NCBI GenBank assembly: GCA_003024785.1
Contig: PUQB01000045.1
Coordinates: forward strand, 1 to 64,000
Length of the DNA: 64,000 nt
Source of the DNA: Selaginella tamariscina
Taxonomy: Eukaryota; Streptophyta; Lycopodiopsida; Selaginellales; Selaginellaceae
Direction: 5' to 3'
A program made the translations under genes and the position numbers. The stretch's first letter is position 1, and each line of letters opens with the position of its first letter. Positions 41,838 through 52,281 of the stretch are shown in pieces. Under the pieces are notes generated by a model that worked only from the letters and a program-made list of their open reading frames with translations, did no database searches and was not told the DNA's origin.

Positions 41838-43325
41838 TGTCATAGTTTTTACTATAACTCCTTTTTACTTTAGATGTTGACTGTTGTTACCTACTAAACT
41901 ATGTTGACAAGGCCTAGATGTAGTGAAAAATAGCCTCATTTAGTGCACTTAGGTGCTTAGGGGTAGTCCAACCGGTTTCCTTAGATATTACGAGAAACTC
42001 TAATTGAAGGTAGCAGTTACCTTTTAGAAAACTCTTACCCTTGTTTTTCGTGTCCTAGTTGGGTTAATGGTTAGTTCCGGTGAGTTCGGCATGTCAGATA
42101 TGTTTAAAATAACCCTAGGTTTGATAGGTTAGGGTTTAGGGGTCAATGGGTCATTAATTAACTCACCAAGTATATTCTCTTTGTGAATAAGATTTTGTGC
42201 TAGCCCACTTATGTAAACAAGAAAATGGGGGGGGGGGGGGGGCTCTGTCACATATATTAATTAGTATATGTAAGAGAGTTCCTAGGTTCATGACTAAGTT
42301 CGTTACTCTTTTGTTGGTGCACACTCTAGCTTATGTCGTTAAAGCACAACCCTCTATTGTGCTGCCTCAACTTCCAAACAATAGGGATACGTCCCACCTT
42401 CGGGGTAGCCTACCCTTAACGTTGATGAATCCATGCCTAGAAGGTCTTGTCGGACTACACGTTCTAAGGGTTAGAGGTTGAGGCTTATCTCCAGCCTCCT
42501 TCTCCACGTCGAGCTTTCCTTACCGAGTCCTTGAGGGATCACAGAGGGGTTCTAGAGTTGGCATTAAAGAGCCACATTCGTGGCACCAAGTGCAACTCTC
42601 GAATCTAAGGGGCTATGGCATGATAGCCCACATCTGGGAAACAGTGCCACATGAAAATGTGACACTGGGCTAGATGGCACACAATACAACACTAAGGCAC
42701 ACATTTTGGGGTTGTCCTATGGGGGTTAATGCCAAGGGGTTGGATACTCTAATAAGTAGGCATGCTTGTGTTTCTTATCAGGGTGCTAAGCCTTGGGCAT
42801 CGACCCAAGGGAGGTTAGGCTTGTAACTAGGTGTGCTATCGGCACACTTGGCTATGGGGTGTTCTCCTTGGGATTCAAGGGTTGAACAACCTCAGCTCAT
42901 TATTAATAGCCCTTTCGTGAGGCACTGGTGTTGTACTTAGGGTTATCCAAACCTAGTCTTGAGGAGTTTGCTTGGTAGAACACTCATGTTTGCCTACGGT
43001 GAACACTTGTGTCCTCCTACAGTGCACACTCATGTCCTCACTAAGTACTAGCCCTAGGACTAAGGTATAACTTGACCACTCGAACCCTTAGGGGTTAGTT
43101 GTGGTTCAGGACACTCCTTGTCACCCTAAAGGGGTAGTACTCCTCGATGAGGGTGTATTAAAGGGTCAATTAAAAATATAATGTTCTAAAGAATATTTTG
43201 TCTTCAAACATATATTCTAAAGAATATTCCTTAAGGGGTAAGTCACGATGCCTTTGTTATGTCACAGGGTATGTGCAAAGCATGTCTCCTTAGCGGGGTT
43301 GGGGCATGAGTATGTCTAGGTCTTT
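41838..43325 (+). mobile_element. 3' LTR of the A-type element around C, right-truncated
   Basis: TGTCATAG start, a 16-G run at 42227-42242 (longest in the window), then the A-type right half. About 60 bp at 43153-43213, AT-rich with AAGAATATT motifs, interrupt it. The match ends near 43325, where copia-like sequence begins. Confidence 0.7.
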
Positions 43326-45081
43326 CGTTCAAATTTTGGGACTATGATGATAGCAGGGGAGCTCAACTTGGCAAAGATGACGCTAGGCCCAAGCACGACA
43401 TTGAAGGAGGAGATGCTTCGGTTGATGCACCGCCACTTGAGGAACTTATAGCGGTTCCACCCTGCGTCGCAGAGGCATGCCTGACCCTGTCAAGATTCTT
43501 GATGGCCTATGCATGGCTTTATAGGATCGTGCAACTTTGCGGAATCCCCTTGTGGTGTCGAGATGGTTGTGGTTGATGGGGCGAATCCTCTTTGGAAAGT
43601 TTTGGAGGATGCCACATCCTTGCTTGATGAGAAAGCTGAATTGTGCATGTTCGTGGATGAGAACATTTTGTGGATGTATGAGGAAGTTGTGCATGGCCCT
43701 GATTCCCAGTTTTGGTGTGCAGCCATCCAAGATGAAATGGATTCTTTTCTTGAGAATCACACATTTGAAGTTTGCGATGCCCCCACATGGTCGCAAGCTC
43801 GTGGACTTCAAGTGGGTATTCAAGAAGACCCATGATCGCTACAAGGCTTAGCCTGTAGCTAAGGGTTTCACGAAAGTGAAAGGTGTCAATTATAAAGAGA
43901 CATTTTCTCATGTGGTTAATATGACAAGCGTTTGAACCGTCTTGGCTCTTGCAAATGCTCAAATGGATGTGAAGACCGCCTTCCTTCATGGCCAACTGGA
44001 GAAAGAAATCTTTATGTGAATTCCTACTGGTTTCCCTAGTCATGGAGATTACTGCAAAGTACGGAGGCTTCACAAGGCTTTGTATGGCTTGAAACAATTG
44101 TCACCTGTGTGGTACCAAAAGTTCAATGAAGCCTTATGCAAACAAGGTTTTCATCGTGCTGCTACCAACTCAAATGTTCCTATGAAGGGTGAGGGAGAAG
44201 CTATGCTTGTTGTGGCCTTGTATGTAGACGACTTGTTAATCACTGGGAGAGACAAACTAGCCATTCGAGCCTTGAAGGCCACACTCATTAGCACCTTTCA
44301 AATGAAAGATCTTGGTGAGGTACGCTCCTTCTTAGGCATCCAAGTTGAGCACAAGCATTTGACTGCTACCTTGAAAGTCCACCAAGGTCAATATGTAGAG
44401 TTGCTCCTCCAATGCTTCAGCATGGCCGATTGCCATTCAGTGTAGACGCCGATGGTAGTCGGGGCATTAGTTCCAAACGGTGTTGGGCCCTAGATGATGA
44501 TATTCCCTATTGCAGCTTGATTGGATGTTTGATGTATTTGGCATGTGACCATTGCACTAAGCCAGTTTAGTGCAAAGCCACGCACCAGTCATTGGAAGGC
44601 CACCAAACACATATTGTGATACCTAAAAGGCACAGTGGACCATGGCTTGTGTTATGTAACTCTAACTTGCTACATGGATGCTAGTTGGGCTACCAACGAA
44701 GGATGTAAATCAACCATTGGTTTCAGCCTTCAATTGGGCCAACAAATGGCAGAGTGTTGTAGCACTCTTGTTTGTTGAAGCGGAATATATTGCCCTAACT
44801 ATGGGCTATAAAGAGCTGAAGCGGTTGATGGAGGATGTTGGTAATCATCAACCTGGGTTGATTGCTGGATGGTGCGACAACTAGAGCAGCATTGCCATAA
44901 CCTAGAACCCAATGTTTCATGGTCGTAGTAAGCACATCCTCGTCCAATTTCATTATGTGCAGGAACAAATTGATGTAGGACTAATACATGCCTACGTAGG
45001 AGATGCTCGCTGACATCTTCACTAAGCCACTGGGCCTTGACAAGTTCCTCTTATTCATGACCAGGCTTGGCTTAGGCTAGC
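43326..45081 (+). pseudogene. Ty1/copia pol remnant (reverse transcriptase, RNase H)
   Basis: Across frames one reads AIQDEMDSFLENHTFEV, a KWVFKKTHD phrase, QMDVKTAFLHGQLEKEIFM, LYGLKQLSPVWYQKFNEAL, the catalytic box LYVDDLLITG, FQMKDLGEVRSFLGIQVE, and the RNase H phrases EAEYIALTMGYKEL and ADIFTKPLGLDKF. This order is diagnostic of copia elements. In-frame stops and frame changes abound and the gag and integrase parts are missing. The left edge is an abrupt join to an LTR of the A family. Confidence 0.85.
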
Positions 45082-45612
45082 TGGTCGTCGGGGACTCTGC
45101 ATGCCAAATGTGGTGCTTCTCAGGAAGCTACTGTGGTCGCCAAGACGTTGTGGAGAGCGTCCAACTCCAAGGGTCCGGATCGGCAAGCCAGCCGTACCTC
45201 GGAAGTGGTGGAAGGTGTTGGATGGCCTCTACCCGAACGCCGCGAGGGCCCGTGTACAGGGTAGGGGAGTTCTACTACCGTGATTTGGCAGAGAGTGTTG
45301 TTGAGCCCAAGAGTAGGACAAGCGGGGAACACCCGCTTGTAATGTGAATAGAAGGAATATGGATATATTATATTGCATGTCCGAGTACAAACTAACTCCG
45401 ACAGAGGAGCAAGATATAAGACGCAGACTTGACTCCTAAAAGACCCGACCCACTACCTGCCTTCCTGTTTATATAGTGGGTTACCTTATGCTAGACCCTA
45501 GGTACAGGTGGCGCCTTCCTACTGGTCTGCCGCTCGGTGACAGAGTCCTGCCTGTCACATTTATGCGCCTCCCTCATGTGTGTTGTCCTACGTACCCTGG
45601 GTAGTTGGTCCG
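45082..45612 (-). mobile_element. LTR-like repeat, inverted copy of 50096-50625
   Basis: About 530 bp are highly similar to the reverse complement of 50096-50625. It begins TGGTCGTCGGGG, contains AGAGTGTTGTTG and, on the minus strand, a TATATAA box. The other copy stands before gag-type sequence on the plus strand, so this is probably a solo LTR of the element E family in opposite orientation. Confidence 0.6.
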
Positions 45613-46471
45613 GACGATCGGATCTACGCCTGGTTATGCCGCCGCATAACATCGGTCGCTATCAGTTCGTATCTGAGGTACCTCTCTTATCCGGCGCTTT
45701 GTCCCGTCGCTTTTCCGCGCTGGCTGGCGTCCGCACCGGCTGGCCATTTGACGGTGTCTAACCACTGTCAACCATTAGCACTTGGATTACGAGGGAGTGT
45801 TGGGAGTAAGCCAATGTGGCATATATGTTAGGGTTAGGTTTTTAGTTAATTGAACCGGCATGGCTGATTTTCAAATCCTCGTCCACAACAAAGTTTTCAT
45901 AGTATACAAAACCTTCTCCTCTTCTCCTCATACATTTGTGCTTCTTCGGCCACTCCAGCTTCCATAAGCAATTCTTGGGGAAGACTACCTTAAAACCTTG
46001 GGCTCGACAACTGTAACCAATCTATAACTAAATCTTGTTGATGTCCCCCAGCATATGTACAAGAAGCTCATCTTGACATCTGGTACTTCGTGTTCTTGTG
46101 AAGTTGATGAAGGATTGACATTGTGGTGCTTAGGGAATAGTTGAGCATATAGATGGTGTGGAATCTCCTGAGTGCCGCCATTCTGGAGGCTTGGGGCCTA
46201 GGAGGCATGGGCTCGAAATATTCCCAGCAGTTGCGGCCTCAATTGGCATTTTTTTTTCAGGTAAAACAATGGTATTTCTACCTTATTCTTTTTTATATTA
46301 GTTTCACTTATTACTCAATCCACACTAGCTAAAGTTTCTTCTTCATCTTAAGCAAAGCTGCAGTTCTTAAACCACCAACTGGGCTTGGAGGTGTCTGAGT
46401 TGTTATTTTATTTAGGTCGAATGTTCTCTGCGAGCTTGTTTGTTGCCAACCTAGAGAGTTCAAAACTCTTC
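45613..46471. other. Mostly unrecognised; possible copia LTR edge
   Basis: GAGGGAGTGTTGGGAG at about 45790 resembles a copia polypurine tract and LTR start (TGTTGGGAG), but no matching 5' copy is in the window. The rest shows no recognisable features. Confidence 0.3.
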
Positions 46472-47117
46472 TCAGTTCCTACAATGTTTTCCGAGCTTGA
46501 CGGTAGCTAACAATGATGATCTAGTTCCAGAACCAATATCCCAAACAAGGTCACATGGTCTACTGAGACGCTCGATCAAAAGCTGCATGAGTTAACACTC
46601 TTCGGTTGAACCATCATCCTGTACGAACTTTCATTAGAATAGACAAAGCAAAGTACTTCCTTACCAAGCTTCCTAAAAACGGTCGGCAATATCGACAAGG
46701 ATCGTGTTCGTCAACGCCAAAGGGTTTGGCTTCTTCGACTTCTTCTCAAAGCTTTGCAACACCATGAGAACTAACAAGTTATCCTGCCACATAGATCAAG
46801 TTAAACTTGAAAATGAAAAGCGAGCATACCTTAATTTTGTCATGGTATCCCCAGCCTCATGCATGGTAGATGCTTTAAGTCCCTGCAACCTCCAAGTTGA
46901 TTACTACAATTGCCTGAAGTACTGCCAAAACCGAAGGAGAAGTCGCAAAGACGACCATGAAACCACTCGCTGCCAAGTGCATTCCACTGAACTGCAAGGC
47001 CTCCTCAAACTTCACTGGATCTAGTTGCACAATGTCCTTGTTGATGCTAGCACCTCCATATACAAGCTCACTCGACAAGTTGAGGATGACGAGGTTGAAG
47101 CCGTATTCACCTGCCAC
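46472..47117 (-). pseudogene. Methyltransferase-like gene fragments
   Basis: On the minus strand, 46588-46472 opens with ATG and reads LLIERLSRPCDLVWDIGSGT then a Ser/Leu-rich helix and KLGK. This fits the C-terminal AdoMet-binding motif of beta-type N6/N4 DNA methyltransferases (LIERL...D-x-DxGSGTG). Upstream, 47117-46875 has an open frame with LDPVKFEEALQFSGMHLAAS and GFMVVFATSPSVLAVLQ, plausible as the preceding part, but without a clear DPPY-type motif. The last Gly of GSGTG is Arg. Probably a host gene fragment captured by a transposon; assignment is tentative. Confidence 0.35.
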
Positions 47118-47600
47118 TTCCTAGCATAGTTACAAACACGAACACGAGCCTCAGATTTCAAGAACCCGACCACGGAACACGATGGCTCACAAGTATTCTA
47201 GTGAATATTCTAGGAGCATGCTATTTTTAAATTATATTATTCTAGGAATATGCTATTTTTTTATATATTCTTAGTATTTTTATTTGCACATAAACTACTT
47301 CACACCTATAAACTACTCAAATATCTTGCATCTCGTCGTCATCTTCAATCTCACGATCTTCAACATCATCTCCATCTTCCTCTTCCTCTCCTGACTCAAG
47401 CTCATCTTCAGGATGAGGAACTGTCTCCGGGACTTTGTAGTTTACAAACTTGTCGTAATCACGATCATTTTGTAGGTTAACAACCTGGTGTTGCAAGCCA
47501 CGAAAACCAGATCATCTATCCTATCCACGGTAAGTCTGTTCCTCTTCTTTGAAGACACATGCTCAAAAGTACTGAACAATTTCTCCACCGAGGACAACGA
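47118..47600. other. AT-rich spacer with GAATATTC-type motifs
   Basis: ATTCTAGTGAATATTCTAGG and ATTATTCTAGGAATATGC at 47195-47255 are palindromic. The remainder (47330-47480) is CT-rich. No gene recognised. Confidence 0.4.
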
Positions 47601-47611
47601 GCATGCCTAAC

Positions 47612-48850
47612 TTAGAACTTGGCCAACTTCTGAATAGCTGGAGTTTCATAACCATAGTCCTCCCACCAATGTATAGCTCCCCTCTTAGTGCAATCAGCCT
47701 TAGCATCATATGAGTTGAAAATGCCTCCTATCCTCCTATAAGTTAAAAGTTCATCACGTATCACATCCCTCTCACTAAATGTAAACATGGCCAACAGATA
47801 AGCATTCCAGTTCTTTATGACTTCTCTATTGGCATGCTTTTCATACTCCAGAAACTCAGGGTCCAACATGTACGCCACCAAGTGCATGAGCGAGTGATAC
47901 TCATGCCACTTGTTAGACATGATCTGATGAAGTTCCATGTACCTACCATAATTCGACTGTCCTTTCTCTAAACTTGCATCCAACCTGTTCATGCACTCAT
48001 ATATCTTTCCAATCGCAGGTATATCACCATCCACAACACGAAGTAGTAGCATAACATCCTTGGACACTTCTAACATGTCCTTAACATGTTGCCAGAAACT
48101 ATCATAAAAAACCGTTGCATAACTGTCCCCGCCTGCTCTTGACTTCGACTCAGGCCTTGCTCTATACACAGGGCATATGAACATCTGTTGTAGAGCTTCT
48201 CAGAGCTCCACCAGCATCTCCATCATAATGAAGTTGTAGCCGAACCTCGTATCACAATAACGTAGCAATCGCTTGTGAGTAAACTCCGCCAGCAATGCCA
48301 CCATATGAGAGTGGTTCCTAACAAGATCACCAAAGCCTTTCTACGCTCCAGAAGTGTTACCATCCATGGAAGTACATCAAAGTCTTTCAAGGCATTGTTC
48401 AAGCAATGGGCAAAATATGTTGCCCATTGAATCTTCGGGTACCTCTATTGCAAAATTGTTGCTGCTGCTTTGTTTGCATTTTCCCCATCGGTTACAACCA
48501 TGACAACGTTCTCCTTACCCACAATGTTAATGCCTTCTTCCCAGCAACGCTGAGTATTCTCAGCTGTTTTTCCTGTTAAGGAAATGTCGATAGCCTTTAG
48601 AAAAGCTACCCGTCCTTGACTATATTCCACAAGCCCCATGATATGCCAAATCCTCCTATCTGCCCACCTGTCTACGCATATGGTTACACCCCTTTGCTCC
48701 CACTGCTTCCTCAAGGACACCATCTCAATGTCAATGAATCTTTTCTCTTTCACCAAAAGCTTATCCCGGAGATCATCATATTTATTGGTGCATAAGGCAC
48801 ACCATGCCTGGCAACTTCCTAGATCATGTTGAGGAAGTAAGGTGACTGAG
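47612..48850 (-). pseudogene. hAT-type transposase remnant (DUF659 plus C-terminal part)
   Basis: Reading leftward, EVARHGVPYA and YDDLRDKLLVKEK precede a DUF659-like segment (VTICVDRWADRR, FLKAIDISLTGKTAEN, NVVMVVTDGENANKAAA; 48756-48445). Next comes WAHCLNNALKDFDVLPWM, RYCDTRFGYNFIMMEML, and a long C-terminal frame (48184-47612) with EYHSLMHLVAYMLDPEF and HWWEDYGYETPAIQKLAKF, typical of the hAT dimerisation end. The RNase H-like fold of these proteins cuts and pastes DNA transposons. Frame changes and stops at about 48185-48445 and upstream make it inactive. No terminal inverted repeats identified. Confidence 0.75.
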
Positions 48851-49472
48851 CCTTGACAAATGGAATGTGTTCATTCTAAAAAAACCTTCCGATAGCCACA
48901 TTAACTTTGTTCTTCTCTCAGGATCCATCGAATGTACAATATGGACTTGGCTCTGTTTGCTAAAAAAGAGGAACTGCAGCCACTTCCACTTGATTGGGAT
49001 GATATCACCGGTGGAAGTCCTTGAACATTGCCATCCAATCTCATAGAAGTAGCACTAGCTTCATTCGGTCGTTTCTTCCCCCTTGCCCCTTTCTTGGAAT
49101 CTGCATATTAACTAGATCCGCTTTCTTGTTACTTGGGATAAGGGGACAACTCACAATATCCTTGCTGCCTGGGCCTTCTCCCAACAGATGAGCTCACACA
49201 CGATCAACACCACTAATCTTGTTCACCATTGTGCAATATTTGCATGACCATAATTTGTGGCCATGCCCCCTACTCTCAAGAACACTTACCTCATCCCATC
49301 ATCGCGAAGAAGAATGCTTTTGCAGTATGCTGGATTGTTGTGCCATGCTTGTTGTGCCTTGGATTGCTATTGCCATGCCTTGGATTGTTGCATGCGCCTT
49401 GGATTGCTGTGTGACGCCGTGTGCCCTAGAATGAATATTCTGCGAGTATATTTGGTCGAGAATATTCTGAAT
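48851..49472. other. hAT 5' region and spacer
   Basis: Likely contains the decayed N-terminal part of the hAT gene. 49330-49430 is a short array of a TGCCTTGGATTGCTATTGCC-like phrase in about four diverged copies. Confidence 0.4.
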
Positions 49473-49621
49473 AGTGTTTCATTTTACGAACACGGGCCAT
49501 GATCCCGACGACCACGGCCAGGATCACGGCCCGTGTTTGTAAAATGAAACACTGTTCACGAACACAGCCATGGGAAAACAACCCATGGCTGTGTTCATGA
49601 AACACGGCTGGGATCCCAGCC
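49473..49621. repeat. Three consecutive hairpin-forming inverted repeats
   Basis: Arms 49473-49505 and 49521-49553 pair over 33 bp with two mismatches around a 15-nt loop. Arms 49560-49574 and 49582-49596 (GAACACAGCCATGGG) pair perfectly over 15 bp with a 7-nt loop. 49606-49621 (GGCTGGGATCCCAGCC) is a perfect palindrome. Motifs GAACAC and GGGATC recur in all three. Confidence 0.85.
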
Positions 49622-50000
49622 CTATTCATAACTATGCTTCCTGGAAAAGCTTTTGTGACTCAGCCGTGTGTAGTTTGTCAACCTGTTGTCGGAGCTTGGT
49701 GTACACCTCTGTCTAGAAAGACTCGGCTCAAAGAACAACTTGCTCATCTTCTCCATATCGCACACAGCTTGGTCATAGGATCCACATGATGCAGCTAGTG
49801 TCGGGATGAAGATCATTAGGTCATCCTTGATGTCCAAACCAGCTACAAGTGGCTAGACCTCATTGAGTGTAAAGTTGACTGCCGACAGAGGTGCCATAGA
49901 CGAGCTTGGTCCCACTCCTGATGCCTTTGCCGGTGTAGATGTCTTCTGCATCGTCTTCTTCATCTTGCTCTTCTTGATAGCCTCTACTTCGTCCGGCTCC
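49622..50000 (-). pseudogene. Unrecognised coding remnant
   Basis: Two minus-strand frames separated by one in-frame TAG read a Lys/Thr/Ser-rich stretch (KKSKMKKTMQK), then SAVNFTLNEV, then LDIKDDLMIFIPTLAASCGS and CDMEKMSKLFFEPSL. Composition looks protein-coding, but I recognise no family. Possibly part of a DNA-transposon gene. Confidence 0.3.
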
Positions 50001-50095
50001 CAAACAATCGCTGGTAGATCATTGCCGTGCACATCGAATAGTGAGCTCTCCCAAGCTGGTGGCTGCTGCGACGGACAGTCGAGCCAGAATGGAAC

Positions 50096-50625
50096 ATGCT
50101 ACCAACTACCCAGGGTACGAAGGACAGCACGCGTGAGGGGCGCATAAATGTGATAGGCAGGACTCTATCACCAAGCAGCAGACCAGTGGGAAGGCGCCAC
50201 CTGTACCTAGGGTCTAGCAGTAGGTGACCCACTATATAAGCCGGAAGGCGGGTAGTGGGTCGGGGTCTTTAGGAGTCAAGTCTACGTCTTATATCTTGCT
50301 CCTCTGTCGGAGATAGTTTGTACTTGGACAGTCAATATATATATCCATTTTCCTTCTATTCACCTTACAAGCGGCGTTCCCCGCTTGCCCTACTCCTGGG
50401 CCCAACAACACTCTCTGCCAAGTCACTGCATTAGAACTTCCCCTACCTGTACACGGGCCCTCGTGGTGTCCGGGTAGAGGCCATCCAATACCTTCTATTA
50501 CTCCTAAGGTAAGGCTCGGCTTGCCGGTCCGGACCCCCGGAGTTGGACGCTCTTAACAACATCCTAGCGACCACTGCAGCTTTCTGAGAAGCACCACATC
50601 TGGCCTGCGGAGTCCCCGACGACCA
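50096..50625 (+). mobile_element. Probable 5' LTR of element E
   Basis: About 530 bp, ending GACGACCA. It holds a good TATA box (TATATAAG, 50233-50240) and is present in inverted orientation at 45082-45612. It stands upstream of gag-type coding sequence on the same strand. I did not find a recognisable primer site right after it. Confidence 0.5.
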
Positions 50626-52003
50626 TTTGTGGCTACCATGGAGGGATAAATAGTACACACATATGGAGTTCACTGTAGCAAGTAGAGTGGTGGCTAAAAG
50701 AAGAGCCGGGATTAACTCATTCGAACAAATAGAGATTGACGAGCAATAGCTTGCCAAGAGAATGCGACGGGCCGGCCGAGGGAGGTTGATGGAAGGCGGC
50801 AAGGCACCTCAGCTCCTACCTCACCTACTCGAGGGAACGACGGAAATGCTGTATGGCCGAATCTCCGAGTAGCGGTAAACCCGCCACCCAGCGGCAGAGG
50901 CGGTCACACGCCGCCAACGACGAAGAAGGATATGAAGGAACTGCAGCACATCCGGATGACAGTCTAGGCACGGCAGCATACGGGTATGAATAGCACCCGG
51001 ACGGGCGACTTCACTTGACAGTAACCTATGATGCAGAGTGGGATGGATGGCAAGATGACGAAAGCCCTTCGCCTCTCGACGTAGGTGAAAGTGATGGCCA
51101 CGAAGAGCCCCCACACCAAAGAGCAGAACCCGTGTTTGACGAGTACTCCCAAAGGAGAAAACCTCGCATAGGACAACCCTAGGAAAGGGCAGGCCTGCGA
51201 CGGAGGCAGGAATCTCAAGGGGGTGAAAGCAAAGCGGATAGCGACGGGGGACGTGAGCCAGAAGCCCAGCGTGACCAGCGCCACAATGGATGTAACGTAG
51301 GAAACCCAGGGCTGTCGTCACCCACCAGGGTGACACGGGGGGGCCGTGTTTGCCTGGAAAGAGGGGAGGAAGAGCCTCATTCGGAAGGCCCCTGTAGGGA
51401 GGGGCATCGAATGCCAACAAGGCAACCTCTGCACTAGGAGTTCAGCCGATCAGACAACACAGTAGGGCAGGGTGGTTACCAGGATGAGAACCCAAGGCTT
51501 CGGAAGGCCGGGGTACACATGGGACGACTGCCAGCGCGAAGGCGACTAGACGTCAACGAGCTGACGGACTGGGAGGAGGCACCAGAAAGAGGGGCCGCAC
51601 AGTGGCTACCTTGGAGAAGGGACAAGAGGAATTCGTCCAAGGGCAGGAGAGATTCGCCCGAGCGACTAGTATCGCACTGGCCCTGCGAGGGAAATTCGCT
51701 AGGGCACATGGCAGAGCCGCAACCATCACTAGACTAGGGGATACCGTCTGGGGCAAGGAGGAATCTCCCCATTCATCACGACCATCTAGACGTCGCAGGA
51801 AGATTCCACGCATGATCCTACAAAACTACTCGCTAGAGGAGGGAATAGCATCCAGCCAAGGTAAGCCGTGCCACTAGCCATCAGGTTGATCCCGCGGAGG
51901 GGGCCTTCAAGAGATAGCTAGGAGGAGCCTGTCCTGGTCACGCACCCTCAACAGGAGGGCAGGGCCGTGAGGAAGGAGAAAGGTACCCACAAAATACCAG
52001 GAC
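50626..52003 (+). mobile_element. Element E leader and upstream region, unknown
   Basis: Open frames on both strands are long for random DNA, but none shows a domain. 51519-51737 (plus) reads DVNELTDWEEAPERG, acidic then basic. It may be the gag N-terminal region or an extra ORF. Confidence 0.35.
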
Positions 52004-52281
52004 GTGGACTACACCATGTCCGAAGTGGAGGGTCCGGATCGGAACACTTCTCAAGCACAACGGGACGCCATGGGAACCGACCCGGTTACCTTATTAGCCC
52101 GCACACTCAATCAGATGCATGAGAGCACTGTAACAGTGCCCTTACCCACATTCCGTGGAGTGAAGTGGGAAGACGCAGACCAACACGTACACAAGTTCAA
52201 ACAGGTGTGCAAACTTCGGAGTGTAATCAACAATCACAAGAAGCTGAGTGCCTTTGCATGCACTCTGGACAAGAAGGCACA
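52004..52281 (+). pseudogene. gag: Element E gag, first copy, 5' part
   Basis: The frame reads LLARTLNQMHESTVTVPLPT then FRGVKWEDADQHVHKFKQVC and KLSAFACTLDKKAH, a retrotransposon gag beginning. It is cut at 52281 by an LTR insertion and continues at 55893 after the duplication GCACA. The parallel copy at 58229 reads through this site. Confidence 0.7.

Noticed and set aside
43446..44097. Minus-strand frames of 125 and 192 codons
   Set aside because: They are antisense to clear copia reverse transcriptase motifs on the plus strand.
45613..45840. Complete copia 3' LTR
   Set aside because: The GAGGGAGTGTTGGGAG phrase is suggestive, but no second LTR copy or defined end is present in the window.
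50821..51420. Long minus-strand frame (199 codons)
   Set aside because: It lies opposite the presumed leader/gag region of element E, has no recognisable domain, and begins at a non-ATG codon or within GC-rich sequence; probably a shadow frame.
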